NCBI GenBank assembly: GCA_038502055.1
Contig: JAXRKN010000043.1
Span: 6,510,001 to 6,574,000, forward strand
DNA length: 64,000 nucleotides
Origin: Tanytarsus gracilentus
Taxonomy: Eukaryota; Arthropoda; Insecta; Diptera; Chironomidae
Direction: 5' to 3'
Shown in pieces: positions 13,101 to 25,914 of this stretch. A program made the position numbers and the translations under genes. Numbering within the stretch: the first letter of the stretch is position 1; every line of letters starts with the position of its first letter. The notes below the pieces were generated by a model. The model had not been told where the DNA came from and searched no databases. It saw nothing but the letters and a program-made list of their open reading frames with translations.

Positions 13101-16017
13101 TTTATTCAACAAACGAGAAGTGGAGGAAAATTTTTCCATTAAAGAGATTTCTTAAAGAGTTTTCTTTGCGAATGCTTTCAAGGTAATTTTATTTTTAATA
13201 CTCACAATTTTATGTTACATAATTTTCAAACCAACCCCAATTTCTTTCTTCCCTTTTTATCGCAATCTAATTCAAATGCTTTACTTTTCCTTCTTTTTTT
13301 TATTCTGACTGATTAGCATTTAACTTTTATCGACATCATTCGATCCCATGCTCTCTCGAACCGCTCAATACAGCGAACATACATCGAGAGAGCAAAAAAG
13401 AACGACAATTGACTGAAGCGGAAATCACAGAAATTGAATAAAAAAATAATCACAAATGTTGTCGAATGATTTATTCATAACTTCAGCAAGGGATCACAAA
13501 ACAACAGCATAGCGAGGAGACATTCACAGAATGGAATATGAATATTTGAGAGGCGAGCATGGGGTGGTGTATGGTAAAAAAAAAGTTCATACAGCAATTT
13601 CAAATTCCAAATGTCTACGCAGTAGTAAAACAAATTATGCTCTTTGCATTAACATTTTTATATGCCGGGCATAAGTCGAGTTCATCTGTGAGGAAAAAAA
13701 CCGCAGAAAAACAGATTTTTTGTGTGTGTATGTGTTTCACATATGTGCCGCATTATGGATATATTGAATAGAAAATTAGTTCGAAGCTTTTATGTGTTGG
13801 ATTGTGGAACGAAAATGTAAAATTTGTGTTAAATAAACTTTTTTAAAAATAAAAATTTCTTCTGATTAAAAATTATTAATTGCAAATTAAAAAAATTTAA
13901 CCACTTTCAAATGTTTTCCTTCCTGTTTCTTTTTTATATTTTATCCTTTAAAAAAATAAGGAATTGAGATGACTGCGGCAAAAAAGGGAAAATATTGCAT
14001 TAGAATTCGACAGAGACTCTCTCTATGGCTTGGCTGGCAGAAATGTTAATGGATTTCCAAATATAAATCATTTTTAATGGCATTTTCGTGGATATGACAC
14101 ATATATTAAAGTGAGCACACACAACACCACAGAAGAAAGGAAAAAATCAATTGTAATGCTTGGAGCATCATTACGTTTTCAAGAGTTCTTTATTCTGTTC
14201 GCCTTGGCCATAAAAAAGCAGAACGAACACAATGCCATATGCGAACGCTGAGATACTTCTTCTGTATAATTTTCAACTTTTCTTTCACAGAATATTTACA
14301 CTTTCCATTCTCAAAGTGCTCCCCATAGAGCGAGTGAGATGTGAGATGGTAAATATTATAAAAGTATGAAAAACATATTCTTCGCACTACATGTTAAACC
14401 ATAAAATTTACCTCAGCACAGAATAAAAAGGGGTGGTGGCGTATAAAGCACTGGCTTTTTACAATATGAAATTAAAAAATGAGTACTTCAAAGGTATTAA
14501 CGGCAGTATATCATTACACACAAAAAATGTATAGTTATGGATACGAAAAAAAAATGTGAGGTATGAAAAACGGAAGAAGGAATTTTTTACACAAATAAAT
14601 TATTATGATCAAAAGTAGCAAAAGTCAATTAGGCATGAAAAAGGGAGCAAAATATAAGCAGGAGGTTTAAATATGTGATGGCACACTTATAATATGTAAA
14701 ATAAAAAACATTGAAATTAATTTATAAAAACTCAATTTTTTATTTTTAAAATTCTAAAAATAATTTCTTCCCTTGCCATTTTCGTAACAAACTCATCACG
14801 CCATTCCATATCGCACGAATAATTCCCTACAAGCCCTTAACCATTTCAACCGACCTGCCAAGCTATTTTTTTATTCCGGGAACGGGGAAAGAAAAAAGTT
14901 TCTTATTAAAATATTATGAATTGCTGACGAAAATCAGCCATAAATTATTCAATAAATACACTTGCCCGAATTCCCATAAACATTTTCTCGCACCAAAAAA
15001 TTCTAATAATTGCTGTAAAATTGATCCCCAACAGCAAAATTTACTGCTTGTACATGCATACGAATTGCTCGCATATACGCCAACCGTTAAAGGATTAAAC
15101 ATGTAAATTTCGTTCTCTTTTTGTACATTTTAATAATGTTGTAATAACTTTTTCGAATTTTCAGGTTATTTTACGTGTGTGTTGCCTAATTTGAAATTTA
15201 GATTCCAAAAATTATCATCGTCGTTTATTTGCACGTTGAAGTCATAGTGGGCGAATTTTTGCGAGGGGGTGGAAAGGTTGCAAATTCCAACAGCTAGATG
15301 TCGCACAAATGCAATAAGAAGAAAAAAGCTCAATGAGTCGTGACACATAAACGATTTACTAACACATAAGCATTTAATGTACATTAGCTCATGTTACTGA
15401 CGAATTGAATTCGAATCCATGTAAAAAAATACTCAATAAAAAAATATTATGTGCCATGATAAACAGATATTTTAAGTTTGACAACAAAAGTGACAAGAAC
15501 TGAAGAAAATTTATTAGTCGTTGTTCGCACTTATCGATGGTAAGTTGAGGAAAATTAAATTATTCATGTTGATGGTCATTGAAGTGAATTAAAAGGATGA
15601 CAAAAATTCTATCAATCAACACTTCCTGAATCGGGTTTTTTTTTTATATTATTAATCGCTTTAAGCCGGAGGTTCAGTGACATTTTTTTGCTGATTTTCT
15701 CATTAAGCGACAGAAAAAATGTTAAACCGCTTAGCAATGCAATAATAATTCGCTGACGATGTTCGGCAATTTAAGAACTTCTACGTGATTTTCTGACACT
15801 TTAGCATACATTGATGAATTTAAATTATACCAACACACTTATGGCAGTGATGCTGGAGAGGAAATCTTCGAGCATAATTTTTATTTTGATTATTACAATG
15901 TGTTGGTGATTTTAAGTCATCTGTTTAATTAATCTCGAGTGTTCCATAAACTTATTCTCATTAATTTCCTCTTCTCCTCTTTTAGAATCTCATTCGCTAT
16001 CAATTTTAGCATCGCAC

Positions 16018-18607
16018 ATGAACAAAAGCACAATGATTAGCATGCACTTAAGATTGTTCATCTCAATACTCATTATTGCATTGACAGCGTGGAATAATGT
16101 TGGTTGTGAAGTGAGTATAATTGACCTGTTTGTGTTAAAATGCCGGTGATTCGATAAAATTAATTTAAATGGCAAAAAATTAATTTAAAAAAGAAAAAAG
16201 TGAAATTGAATTGCGATTTATGTAGATTATTGAATGTTAGGATTCGAACCATTTATTCAGAACCATTTTGTTCTATTTAAAAATCCATTTTTCTGATAAA
16301 ATCAAAATATTTCATTCAAAAACTAAAATTAATCAGTGAATTTAATTAATTAATCAAGAAAATTATTTTTAAACTAATTTTAATCTTCTGAATTTTTACG
16401 TGTTTATTTTTTCTTATCTTTTTAAACTAAAAATTCTAAATTCCACAAATTATTCACTAACATTCCTTAATAAAAAAAAATTCTGCATGATAACTTGAAT
16501 TTTTATTTGGCGAATTGAGAAAAGTTAAAGGATACAAAATTTTTTATAATCATGCAGAATTTCAATGAAGACGAAAAAGTTGATCGCAAAGAGATTAAGG
16601 GAGAGGCAGTAAGTGAATTAAATACTGACGAATATTTTCCAAAAAATGATTAATTGAGAACTTTTGCAAAGTATCCGTCACGTTTAAAGAAAAGTCAAAA
16701 AGAGACACGAAAATTTTCTTTTCAGTCAAGTTGATGTGTTAAGACATTAAAGTTTAATTTAATTCTAACCACGTGCCTTTTTAGATGTTCACCGCTCTCG
16801 CTGATATGGAGGCGCTTTTGGAGACTGAAAATGTATTGATAAATAATTTAGAAGGATTTATTCAGGCGCAGGAAGTGAGATTAGAGTATTTAAGGAGACG
16901 AATGAATGAATATCAAAAGGAGCATGATGCAGCCTCAGAGGATAGCACTTATCTACTTAATCCGATTAATGCATATCTATTGACGAAACGATTAACGTCA
17001 GATTGGCGTGATATTGAACAAACGATGACGACAGATGTCGGCCATCAATTTTTATATAATATTTCAAATTATCGCAACGTCGTAAAATTTCCGACCGATG
17101 AAGATCTATCCGGTGCAGCGCTTGCACTTATCCGATTACAAGACACGTACGGCATGAGAACTGAAGACTTGGCGGGCGGAAAATTGAATGGCATTCAGTT
17201 TAGCTCGGAAATGTCGAGTGAGGATTGCTTTGAGATCGGTCGACAGACATACGTAACTGCCGATTTTCATCACACCATCTTATGGATGAATGAAGCACTA
17301 AATCGCATCAACAATCACTCACAACTTACTCGCGTTGATGTGTTGGAATACTTGGCTTTCTCGACATTTAAACAGGGAAGAGTTCACGAGGCATTGGATA
17401 TGACTAATGAGCTATTAGCACTTGCGCCAGATCATAAACGAGCACGCGGCAATAAACAGTACTACGAGAAGGAATTAATGAGTCTTCATCAAAAGGCTTT
17501 ATTACGTGGTGACGACGGCAGCGATACAGTTCCTCAAGATAATTCATTAGAATTTCAGCATATTATGGGCAGCCCACACACTTACGATCTTCCCGAGCGT
17601 AAAATGTACGAGCTCACATGTCGAGGTGAATTGAAGCCACCCGAGAGCATTATCAAGCAGCTTTTCTGTAGATATGTTACAAACGGAATTCCATTCCTCA
17701 TAATTGCACCTTTGAAACAGGAGCAGATGTATATTGATCCGTATATTGTCGTGTATCATGATGTCATGTACGATAGTGAGATAGAGGTGATCAAAGAGTT
17801 GGCGAAACCTCGCTTTAGACGAGCAACAGTACAAAATCAAAAAACGGGCGAGCTTGAAGTTGCACACTATAGGTAAATTTTTTAAAATTCGAAAAAATCC
17901 GTTAAATTTTAAAAATTCTAAATATTTTACAGAATCAGTAAAAGCGCGTGGCTTAAAGACGAAGATCATCCAATTATTGAGCAGGTTGTGCGAAGGATTA
18001 AAGACATGACTGGACTCTCGATGGAAACGGCTGAAGAGCTCCAGGTCGCAAATTATGGCATCGGTGGACATTATGAACCTCATTATGTGAGTTTAAAAAT
18101 TTATAATAAAAACCGACACGTGTATTGAATTTTTCTCGCTCGCAGGACTTTGCTCGAAAGGAGGAGGTAAATGCATTTAAAAATCATGAAGGTGGCAACA
18201 GAATTGCGACAGTTTTATTTTATGTGAGTTTGTGTTTTTAATGGTCAAAAGTTGAGATATTAATTTTTGATTGATTTCATTTTTAGATGACGGATGTTCA
18301 ACTTGGCGGTGCAACCGCATTTACAGCACTACGAACTGCACTTTGGCCTAAAAAAGGGACAGCAGCATTTTGGTACAATTTAAGACAATCGGGTCAAGGC
18401 GATTATAAAACGAGGCATGCGGGTGAGTTCGACGAATCTCTTAAAAAATTCATACTGCGTATTTTTAATAACTGCCATAAATTTCATTTTACAGCATGTC
18501 CGGTTATCATCGGTACGAAATGGGTTTCCAATAAATGGATCCATGAGCTAGGCAACGAATTTATTCGTCCATGTGCACTCAAGCCGGACCATGACATGGA
18601 ATTTTAA
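16018..18607 (+). CDS. PH4alphaEFB: Prolyl 4-hydroxylase alpha subunit
   Basis: Seven exons: 16018-16110, 16558-16608, 16785-17872, 17933-18086, 18146-18223, 18287-18422 and 18495-18607. All phases agree and give 570 residues. Exon 1 encodes an ER signal peptide (hydrophobic core LRLFISILIIALTAW). Exon 3 (from residue 49, FTALADMEALLETENVLINN) carries the N-terminal dimerisation domain and the TPR-like peptide-binding domain. The rest is the 2-oxoglutarate/Fe(II) dioxygenase domain. Iron ligands are H461, D463 (motif HYD, split by intron 4) and H532, with K542 binding 2-oxoglutarate. Their spacing (2, 69, 10) equals that of human P4HA1 H412/D414/H483/K493. The enzyme hydroxylates proline in collagen-like chains in the ER, as an alpha2beta2 complex with PDI. 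The ATG at 16785 is not taken as the start because it would lack the signal peptide. AATAAA lies at 18726-18731. The orthologue versus paralogue assignment within the insect PH4alpha family is less certain. Confidence 0.92.
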
Positions 18608-18731
18608 TTGAATTTCGATAGTTTGTCAATTTTGCGACACTCGCAACTGCTCTCTCAGACCGTAACTTATGTGACAATTTTTTGCAACCATAACCAAAAA
18701 TTAAAAATTAAAGAATTTTTGCTAAAATAAA

Positions 18732-20257
18732 GTTTTATAAAGAGAAAATCGTTGAGAAGATTTTTGTGGGATATGAAAAAAAACTTTTTATAATTCACAA
18801 AAATTTCTCTCACTTTTACAAATTTATTTCTTTTTTGGTGTCCTCAAGAACTTTTAAATATTTTTTTATTTATTTTTCATTCATTTTTCAGAAACAACTA
18901 CAATCACATAAATATAATTTATTTGTTATTTAAACATTAATGGCATAAATAGAGTTATTTTCTTCTTATTTGGTCTAAATAGAATGTCGTCATCATTTTT
19001 AACAGAATGAATAAATTTGGAAGTGGTTAGGTAAGGTACTTTGATTTTCCTTGGCGTGTAAGTATCGTAAAAGGTTTATAAGTCTTTCAATTTTTTCCCT
19101 TCAATATCCGAAAATATGCTTTCTTATTTTTTCATAGTCATTTTTCAAATAAATTCCATCAAATCTCGGGGTACATAAATAAATTCCTCAAATGATGCCG
19201 GAATTTTTAAAGAGCATTTGTTAGCTTTAAGAGAAGAACTTTGGAATAAAAAATATATAAGATTCCAATTTTCAAAGTAAAATAATTAAAAATTATGTTT
19301 TTAAATATTTTGTGATAAATTTAAATAAATTTCATAAAATTTCCGTATCACAACAATTTTCAATATCATTCCAATTTTTATCCAAACATGAATTTATTTA
19401 TTTTCTCAAGGATTGTCATCATTATGTGGTTCAACAAAAAGCTCTCAATAGCCAGTCATAGCCAATATTTGTTTATGCATCGATGAATTTAATTCTTTTG
19501 TGCATCTGATGCTCCCAAAATGGGATATAAAAATAAATTCCATACAGAGATAGTTGATTTTGCGTTTTGGATTAAGAGAGATAAAAACATCATCAGTGTA
19601 AAATGCGGCGGAATGTGAATTATGGTCAATATTTTGCTGTTTGGAGAGATTATTTTTATCACAACATTTAACATACACATCGATCATTAAAATGCTAATA
19701 TAGAGAGATTATATGCGCACGACAAATAAACATTAATTAATTTCAATGATCTGCGTCAATAAAGAATTTTATTATGGAAAAATTATTACTCTTTTCTTTT
19801 TTGATGTTCTAAAATTGACGCATTTTGGTGTATCTTAAGATTTAATAAATAATTGTTGTTTCACGTTTTACATTCATTTTCTATATACGTCACAAAATTT
19901 TCATTTTGCGATAATCAAATTTTCACATTAATTCAACATTCAAAAGACTTCATCTTACAAGTGATTATGTCATGATTAATAATTAATTAGTTTGTAATTT
20001 TTTTCTCCTCATATTTACTTCGCTTGTGGAAACAAAAGAAATTTTTTCTGAAGCTTTTGATGCTCCTTGAATTTTTTATGTTGACGTTGCTCGGCTACCA
20101 CCAACATAATAAAAAAGAATTCTGTGTATCCGAGCCACAATATCCGTTTTTATGAAAACTTTTTTTTCTCTCCAAAAAGGAATAAAATAAAATTTTCATC
20201 AAAATGATCATCGAAATGTGAAGAACTTTCTTTCTTCCTTTTCTCGCTCGAATTAAT
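18732..20257. other. Intergenic region between convergent P4H and Jdp genes
   Basis: About 1.5 kb of AT-rich sequence between the 3' ends of two convergent genes. It should contain the Jdp 3' UTR. The open frames here (for example 19445-19687, minus) show no family similarity. Nothing else was recognised. Confidence 0.5.
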
Positions 20258-23200
20258 TTAAATCTCGTAGTTTCTAAATTTATTAACAACCTCGCTCGGA
20301 TTCTCGGCTCCCCATTCCTGTGTTTTGCGAGAACTATAAAAGAGATAGTGAAAAGTTTTAGAAACAAATTAAACTTCAACAACTTTATAGAAAAGGGTTG
20401 AAGGGAAATTTGCATTTGACGTCACATTAAAATGTTTTGATAAAGCATTATTTAAATTTTAACAAAGTTAAAGTTATCAACTTGATTTAAATTTACAGAA
20501 ATCCTCATAATCTCATTGTTAACCCCCAAAAGTCTAAAGCATAAACCTACGACATAAAATCAATGTTTGCACAACGCAAACAAAATTTTCCGCCTTAAAA
20601 ATTATTTGAGATTTATTTTCAAGACAAGCAAAAAACAACTTCTCAATTTCAATTATCACGTCATTTGCAAACATCCAACTCCCACCGTAGTAGGCAAAGA
20701 AGAGAGAAAACATTTGATTTAAAGAGTAAAACTTTACCCATAATACAATGCGGCTCCTCCCTCGCTTGCACGCCTCATTGAAGGATTTGCCGTCCCTTGT
20801 GGCTGTAAACTTGTGCCACCTGTCTCGGGCAGCATGCGATCTTTGGTCTTTGGATTTGCCCAGTGCATAGATTGTTGCTGTGTAAAACGAGAGAGATGAA
20901 ATAATAATTCAAATGGAATTTTCAATGGAAAACACTCACGACATGCTCTTTCATGCCAATCCAGTTTTTGTATGAGATTTGTAAGCCCGAATTCTTCCAC
21001 TTGTCGTACATCTGACGTTTTTCAGGATTACAAAGAATTTCCTTTGCCTCTTGCAGCTGCTGGAAAACCCTTTCGGCTTCTTTGTCACCCGCATTCTTGT
21101 CTGGATGATATTTCATAGCTAGAATCTTTTTTTTTGTCGTGATATAAAAATATTATTTTAAAATTTTTACGTGGGAAAATTATTTAATGAATTTTACCTT
21201 GTATTCTGCATTTATTTGCTCCACCTATGTGAGGGAGAGAGTAAAAATGTTAATTCAAGTAAATAAAATTCATTTTGCATGAAGAACGATGATTAATTTA
21301 ATTGAGTGAGAGAACAAATTTCAATTAATTGAATACGCTCGGAGGGTTTGAAACTGATGGGGAGCAAAAAAAGTTCTTGATAATTTGGGCGAGTATTTCT
21401 AGGGGTTTTGAGAATTCATTAATAACTTTTAAAATATTTTTTATGGTCTCTTCATTTCTAAAAATTTTATGATTTCAAGAATTATTTCCATAGAATTTGA
21501 CTTTAAGAATTTTTAAACTTTTTTAAAAAGTGAAAGTTTTCAACCCTTTTCAAATTAATTTCTGTTGTCATACATATAAATAGAATGTCAACTGTGTCTC
21601 GTGTGAAAACAAAAGCACTAAAAATGATGCACAAACATGTGATAAATGAAAACTCATTTTGGCATCACATTTCAAAATATTCAAATATAAAAATCCATCA
21701 AAATGAAACAATATCGATTTTTCTCTCTCTTTTCCTCTCCAGATAGAGGTTTATGTATTCCTAAAAGCTTTGAAAGCTGAATGATTACGAGTGCAATTCA
21801 GTGTACCATTGAGAGAACGGTTTTATGTACGTTCTGTATGTACGGAGGCATTTTAATTATTCACAGGCCTCGTTATACAATTGCTATCACGTAGAAGTGC
21901 ACTCATGACTGAAACTATAATAGACTCCTGTTTTTTCCTATCCTTGTACGCCTTCAAGTGAAATTGCTGCATGATAATTGGACTATAGAAAAATGCAACA
22001 TCGAAGGCAAAAGAAATAACAAGATAAAATATTTCTGTATTGAGGTGTTCCTGGGAAAAATGTCGGAGGGAAATTTAATCATTATAATGAATCACATTGA
22101 AAGTTTAGATGATGTTTCTGTCATACGTGAAGAATGAGAGATTATGACATTAAAAGTTGAGTTATACTTTAAGGGTTGATGCTGGTAATTGGCAGTGTTC
22201 GAGAACCCACACACACTTAACATTATTAACTTTGTTTGATTTACACTTGATGAAGTCAATTTGTGCGACGTAAAGTATTTAATTGGGTTTAGAGGATAAT
22301 TAAATTTTAATTGCATTGCTTCTGAAGTTTTACGCTTTGTAAATGGAGAAATATAATTTCAGCTTTAATTTTTTAAATGGAGGTCATTTTAGACTGCAAC
22401 ATAATTTTATGAGTGGGAAAGAAATTAACAAAAAATGTCAAAAAAAATTAATTATTTTTAAGCTTTTAACTACGCTCTCAAATATTTTAAGATTTTTTTG
22501 ACGTTCACTCTTGCTGAAAGATTAACTTAATCTCAAACAAATTTGACGTCACATTGCATTAACTCATTTTTAAAATTTCAGAGCATAAACATAAACATTC
22601 CCCAATCCCCGATTATATATGATGCCATCATTCGCTCTCATCTTACGCTCTACATCTCTCATTCGATGAACTTCTCAAAGCTCCATAATTTAACACGTAT
22701 ATAACTCTCGAAAGAGTGAGTGATGTTGTCATAATATACAACATAATGATAATAAGAAAAAACCTTTTTCGTGTCTTTTAATGGAACTTCTGAACAGGTT
22801 TACTCGATTTAGTTTACGGTAGCTTTCTCGGTGAGTCAATAAAACTCACACACGCCCACAAAGTGAAATTTGTTGTTTATTAAAATGAAATTTAAGATTT
22901 TTTTAAAGAATTATTTTTCAAGAAAGAACCTTTTTCCCAAAAAAGCTCTTTTCCTCCCTCAAAAGTGCTTAAAATGCAATCAAGACTTTTTAGTTCGCAG
23001 TAATTTTTCCGCTCACTTAATTCTGCTCCTTTTTTCCTCTACGCATTAAAGCTGTACCCCAGAAAAAGAGGAAACGATAGATAGGCCCACACAATAATGT
23101 GTAACAACATCATCATCATCATGAAGAGATTTTCAAAAGCCTTCAAGCGTTCGAGTGGGAAAAATAAGGCAAATTTTTGTGTGTGCTTATTTAATTCGAA

Positions 23201-23365
23201 AATATTGACGTTGTCCTTTAAGAGCATCGAGCTAATTTTTGAGGAATTAAAAATTCTATTGCTAAAGTGTCTACTCACCGAAGAGCTTTCATCGCAGTTT
23301 AGTAATGCGTAAAAATCCTCGTCTGGATTTTTCTTAAAACTCAAAATTTCATCAACGTTACTCAT
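20258..23365 (-). CDS. jdp: J-domain protein Jdp / DNAJC12 co-chaperone
   Basis: Five exons on the minus strand: 23365-23279, 21224-21198 (27 bases), 21125-20940, 20877-20738 and 20333-20258. Phases fit throughout and yield 171 residues. The J domain covers about residues 14-85, with the Hsp70-activating HPD at 45-47 (KYHPDKN). It is followed by the family segments KNWIGMKEHV and QQSMHWANPKTKDRML. Exon 4 would stop at 20734 if read through, but the stop overlaps a strong donor (GG|GTAAAG). Splicing it to 20333 restores the family tail NPSEVVNKFRNYEI. The last exon, in another frame from the longer open frame around it, is what identifies the true C terminus. DNAJC12 proteins are cytosolic co-chaperones; the human one supports aromatic amino acid hydroxylases. 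The intron 2 acceptor lies in a purine-rich run, which is unusual. Intron 1 is 2.05 kb. Confidence 0.93.
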
Positions 23366-25830
23366 CTTCTCCGCTTTATGCTCACTGATTTTTTTTAATA
23401 TGTATTGTAATTATATAAACTTTCAACACCACCGAATCTCTCAAGCGTAAACCGAATGTTAATTAACGACTGCAACAATTTTGATAATTTCTGATTGCAA
23501 ACAACAAAAAAATAAGTAGAGAAATAATTATCGAATTTGAGGTCAGTCAAAGACGAGCGAGACAAGACTAATGTTGAGAGCGGAGAAAAAATCGCAAAAA
23601 AAATCTTGACTATATGTATAAAAAGCGAAAGCTCATAAAATTTTGAGGTGAGAGAAAATTCTCTCCGAGAGAGTTCTGCGCAATGAGAGAGGAAACTTTT
23701 TGAGCGCGAGAGAATAACGAGATCAGAAATTTATTTATAGAGTGTCGAACAGCGTGATTGTTATACGATAAATTTTTACACACACGCATTCGTGGAAAAT
23801 TCATATGCCGAAAATTCTCAACTATGTTAGATAAAAATGTCATCAAATCAATCAGCGATCATGGTGAATTAAATTCATCGCACACATAAATGTTTGTAGC
23901 TTGCAAATTATACATCATCATCATAATAATTTTGTTCAAACGGCATTTTGAAGAGGTGCCGAGATAATGGATAAAAGATTTTTTCTTATTGTTAATCATA
24001 ATTTTGACTGTTTATTAACAAAAGAAAATAATTTATATTTAAATTTCTAATTAATATTTGAAAACCAAACCGAAACCATTTAAGAAAAGTAAATGCACTA
24101 AATGTCAAAATCCTTCACTCGAAGACTCACCTTTTTTCATTTTCCCTTCTCTCCATTTTTCTCATTGTCATCTGCAGATTATTATCGAAGGTCGGGACTT
24201 TTTTCTTCTGTGGGCAAAAGAATTTATGATGCTGATAATTTGCGATTCTCTTTTTACTGAAAAACTGTTTTTGAATTCAAAAAAGAGATCATTGTGCTTG
24301 CAAATTTATTAACATCACTTTAAGCCAAAACTTTCCGCTTGCGATGCCTGTTTACGGTTATATAAAAGGAAAAATGTTTATAAACAGATAAAAATTTCCC
24401 GAAAAAAAAAGAATTCAAGCTGATTTTATCGGAGCGGAATGTAGGGAAAAGCAATTAATTACGTTGGGTAATTCTGAATGTCGTGACGGAGATAAATTTC
24501 GCCAGTGACCCTCTTGCGAGATTGAGAGCATTAAAAAATTATGGTGATAGTTTATGATGCAGGAAGGAGCGTTGATTTCACCATTTATGGATGCTACGTG
24601 TTTTATGGAAATGTGCTAGATTAGTCTTACATAAGTTAGCGCAGTAATTAGCTTTTAAAATAAGCTCATAAAAGTCTTTATAAAAACAATTGCATGAGAA
24701 AGTAAAAAAGTTTCCAGATTTGTTGACTTAGCAAAAGAAATTCAAGGGGAAAAATTTATTTTTTAAATTTTATATTTTTAAAAATTTAATAATTTTGGAT
24801 GCTAAAATAATTTTAAATATTTGACAACTTTTTATAAACTCACCAACCCTTGAATCACCTCGCTTAAATCTCACAATGATGCTTTCCACGCCAACCTGCA
24901 ATTTAGGCCATTATTCATACAATAGCCATAGCAAATGCACATGATTCACTCTTGATCTTTAGATTTTCATCAAGTAGCCATAAATTACCTCGTCACAGAT
25001 GACTTCCGATTGCACATTTTTAGTGGTTTCGCTTTAAAGAGCATTTCCTCCTTCTGTCCTTTCGCTATTTCCATTTGTCTTCTCTATTTTGAATATTTCA
25101 GTGATCAAGATGTACGAAGAAAAGTCTCGAGACATTCTCGCACACAATCATAACGTTTGAAATTTTCATCCATTTCCATATCTTGTGAGAAAAGCACAAA
25201 AAGTAAGCGGGCTATGTGTGTTGCACGTCTCTTCATTCAGAGATCTTCTCTTACGACTACAAACAGCCGGCATACAGACCCGTACAGTTAATATTTATTT
25301 CATGAGTCTCATTTATATTGGGAGGGAAAAAAAGCGATACAGAAGTCTTTTTTTTCTGCTGAAAACGTACAAAAAAAATTGAGAAGAAAAATTTTCAGTT
25401 TTCATGTCAGTTGCCTACAGCTAGTGAGCATATGAATATGCTGCCAACTATAGTTTAGACAACTATAATTTCTTATATACCGTTCAGCAAAAAAAATCGC
25501 GTAATATCGCGACAATAAATCGATTAAAAAAATCGAGTGCATTAATCGAAGAGGAAAAAAAATATAATGCAATAATTATTTTATTGAGTCGACAAAAAAA
25601 GAAAGAAAAAAAAAGATTAAGAGAAAGGAAACTCAATTTTTCTTTAATCTAAAGTGATCGTATGAATGTGAAAAAAATAAGAAGAAAATAATCTGGCAAA
25701 AGAAAAGTTTTTCTTGACGTTAATTCAGCGCACCAGAAAGAAAAAAATAAAGTCCATAATTTGTAGTTTTTTTAATTAATTAAATTCAAATACACATTTT
25801 TGGGAATATACACACACACGCACAATCACC
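23366..25830. other. Intergenic region between divergent Jdp and tropomodulin genes
   Basis: About 2.5 kb of AT-rich sequence holding the upstream regions of two divergent genes. No credible exon was found. A cluster of short inverted repeats at 25427-25545 is listed separately. Confidence 0.5.
25427..25545. promoter_or_regulatory. Cluster of short palindromes upstream of tropomodulin exon 1a
   Basis: The stretch contains AGCATATGAATATGCT (25427-25442, 7-base arms), a nearby pair of AACTATA direct repeats, and TCGCGTAATATCGCGA (25497-25512, 5-base arms). It lies about 300 bases before the candidate first coding exon of tropomodulin. A promoter role is inferred only from position. Confidence 0.3.
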
Positions 25831-25914
25831 ATGGCGGAAGTCGAGATTGAGGAAAGTTTTGAATCCTCGACCGTCCGACGAAAGACGGTTCGTCAAGGGT
25901 TTAAAATAGAAGAA
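25831..25914 (+). CDS. tmod: Candidate alternative first coding exon 1a of tropomodulin
   Basis: ATG in a good context (CACCATGG) opens 28 codons, starting MAEVEIEESFESSTVRRKTV and ending before the donor GTAAGT. Phase 0 matches the acceptor of the common exon at 34753, which would add 37 residues ahead of MTTPAK. No other plus-strand exon follows before the other tropomodulin exons. The link is inferred from phase and position; it could instead belong to an unseen nested gene. Confidence 0.5.

Larger units (their letters stand above)
2600..16017. other. 13.4-kb gene-poor intergenic region
   Basis: No exon with convincing protein similarity was found here. Open frames are short, AT-driven and overlap on both strands. 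Recognisable content is a three-unit palindromic repeat (4202-4281), a broken SDR fragment (5129-5392), a CT microsatellite (5664-5718) and a CA run (10143-10159). The rest is AT-rich sequence with many short poly-A and poly-T runs. It may hold upstream exons and enhancers of the prolyl 4-hydroxylase gene to the right, but nothing in the sequence proves it. Confidence 0.6.

Noticed and set aside
16785..17876. Start of prolyl 4-hydroxylase at the ATG of the long open frame
   Set aside because: That Met is at an exon boundary (TTTTTAG before it) and would leave an ER enzyme without a signal peptide. Upstream exons in phase supply one.
17547..18083. 178-residue open frame on the minus strand
   Set aside because: It lies antisense to prolyl 4-hydroxylase exons 3 and 4 and crosses their intron. 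It has no family similarity and is a shadow of the real gene.
20734..20877. Jdp ending at the stop GGGTAA (20734)
   Set aside because: The stop overlaps a donor consensus, and a downstream phase-matched exon carries the conserved family tail.
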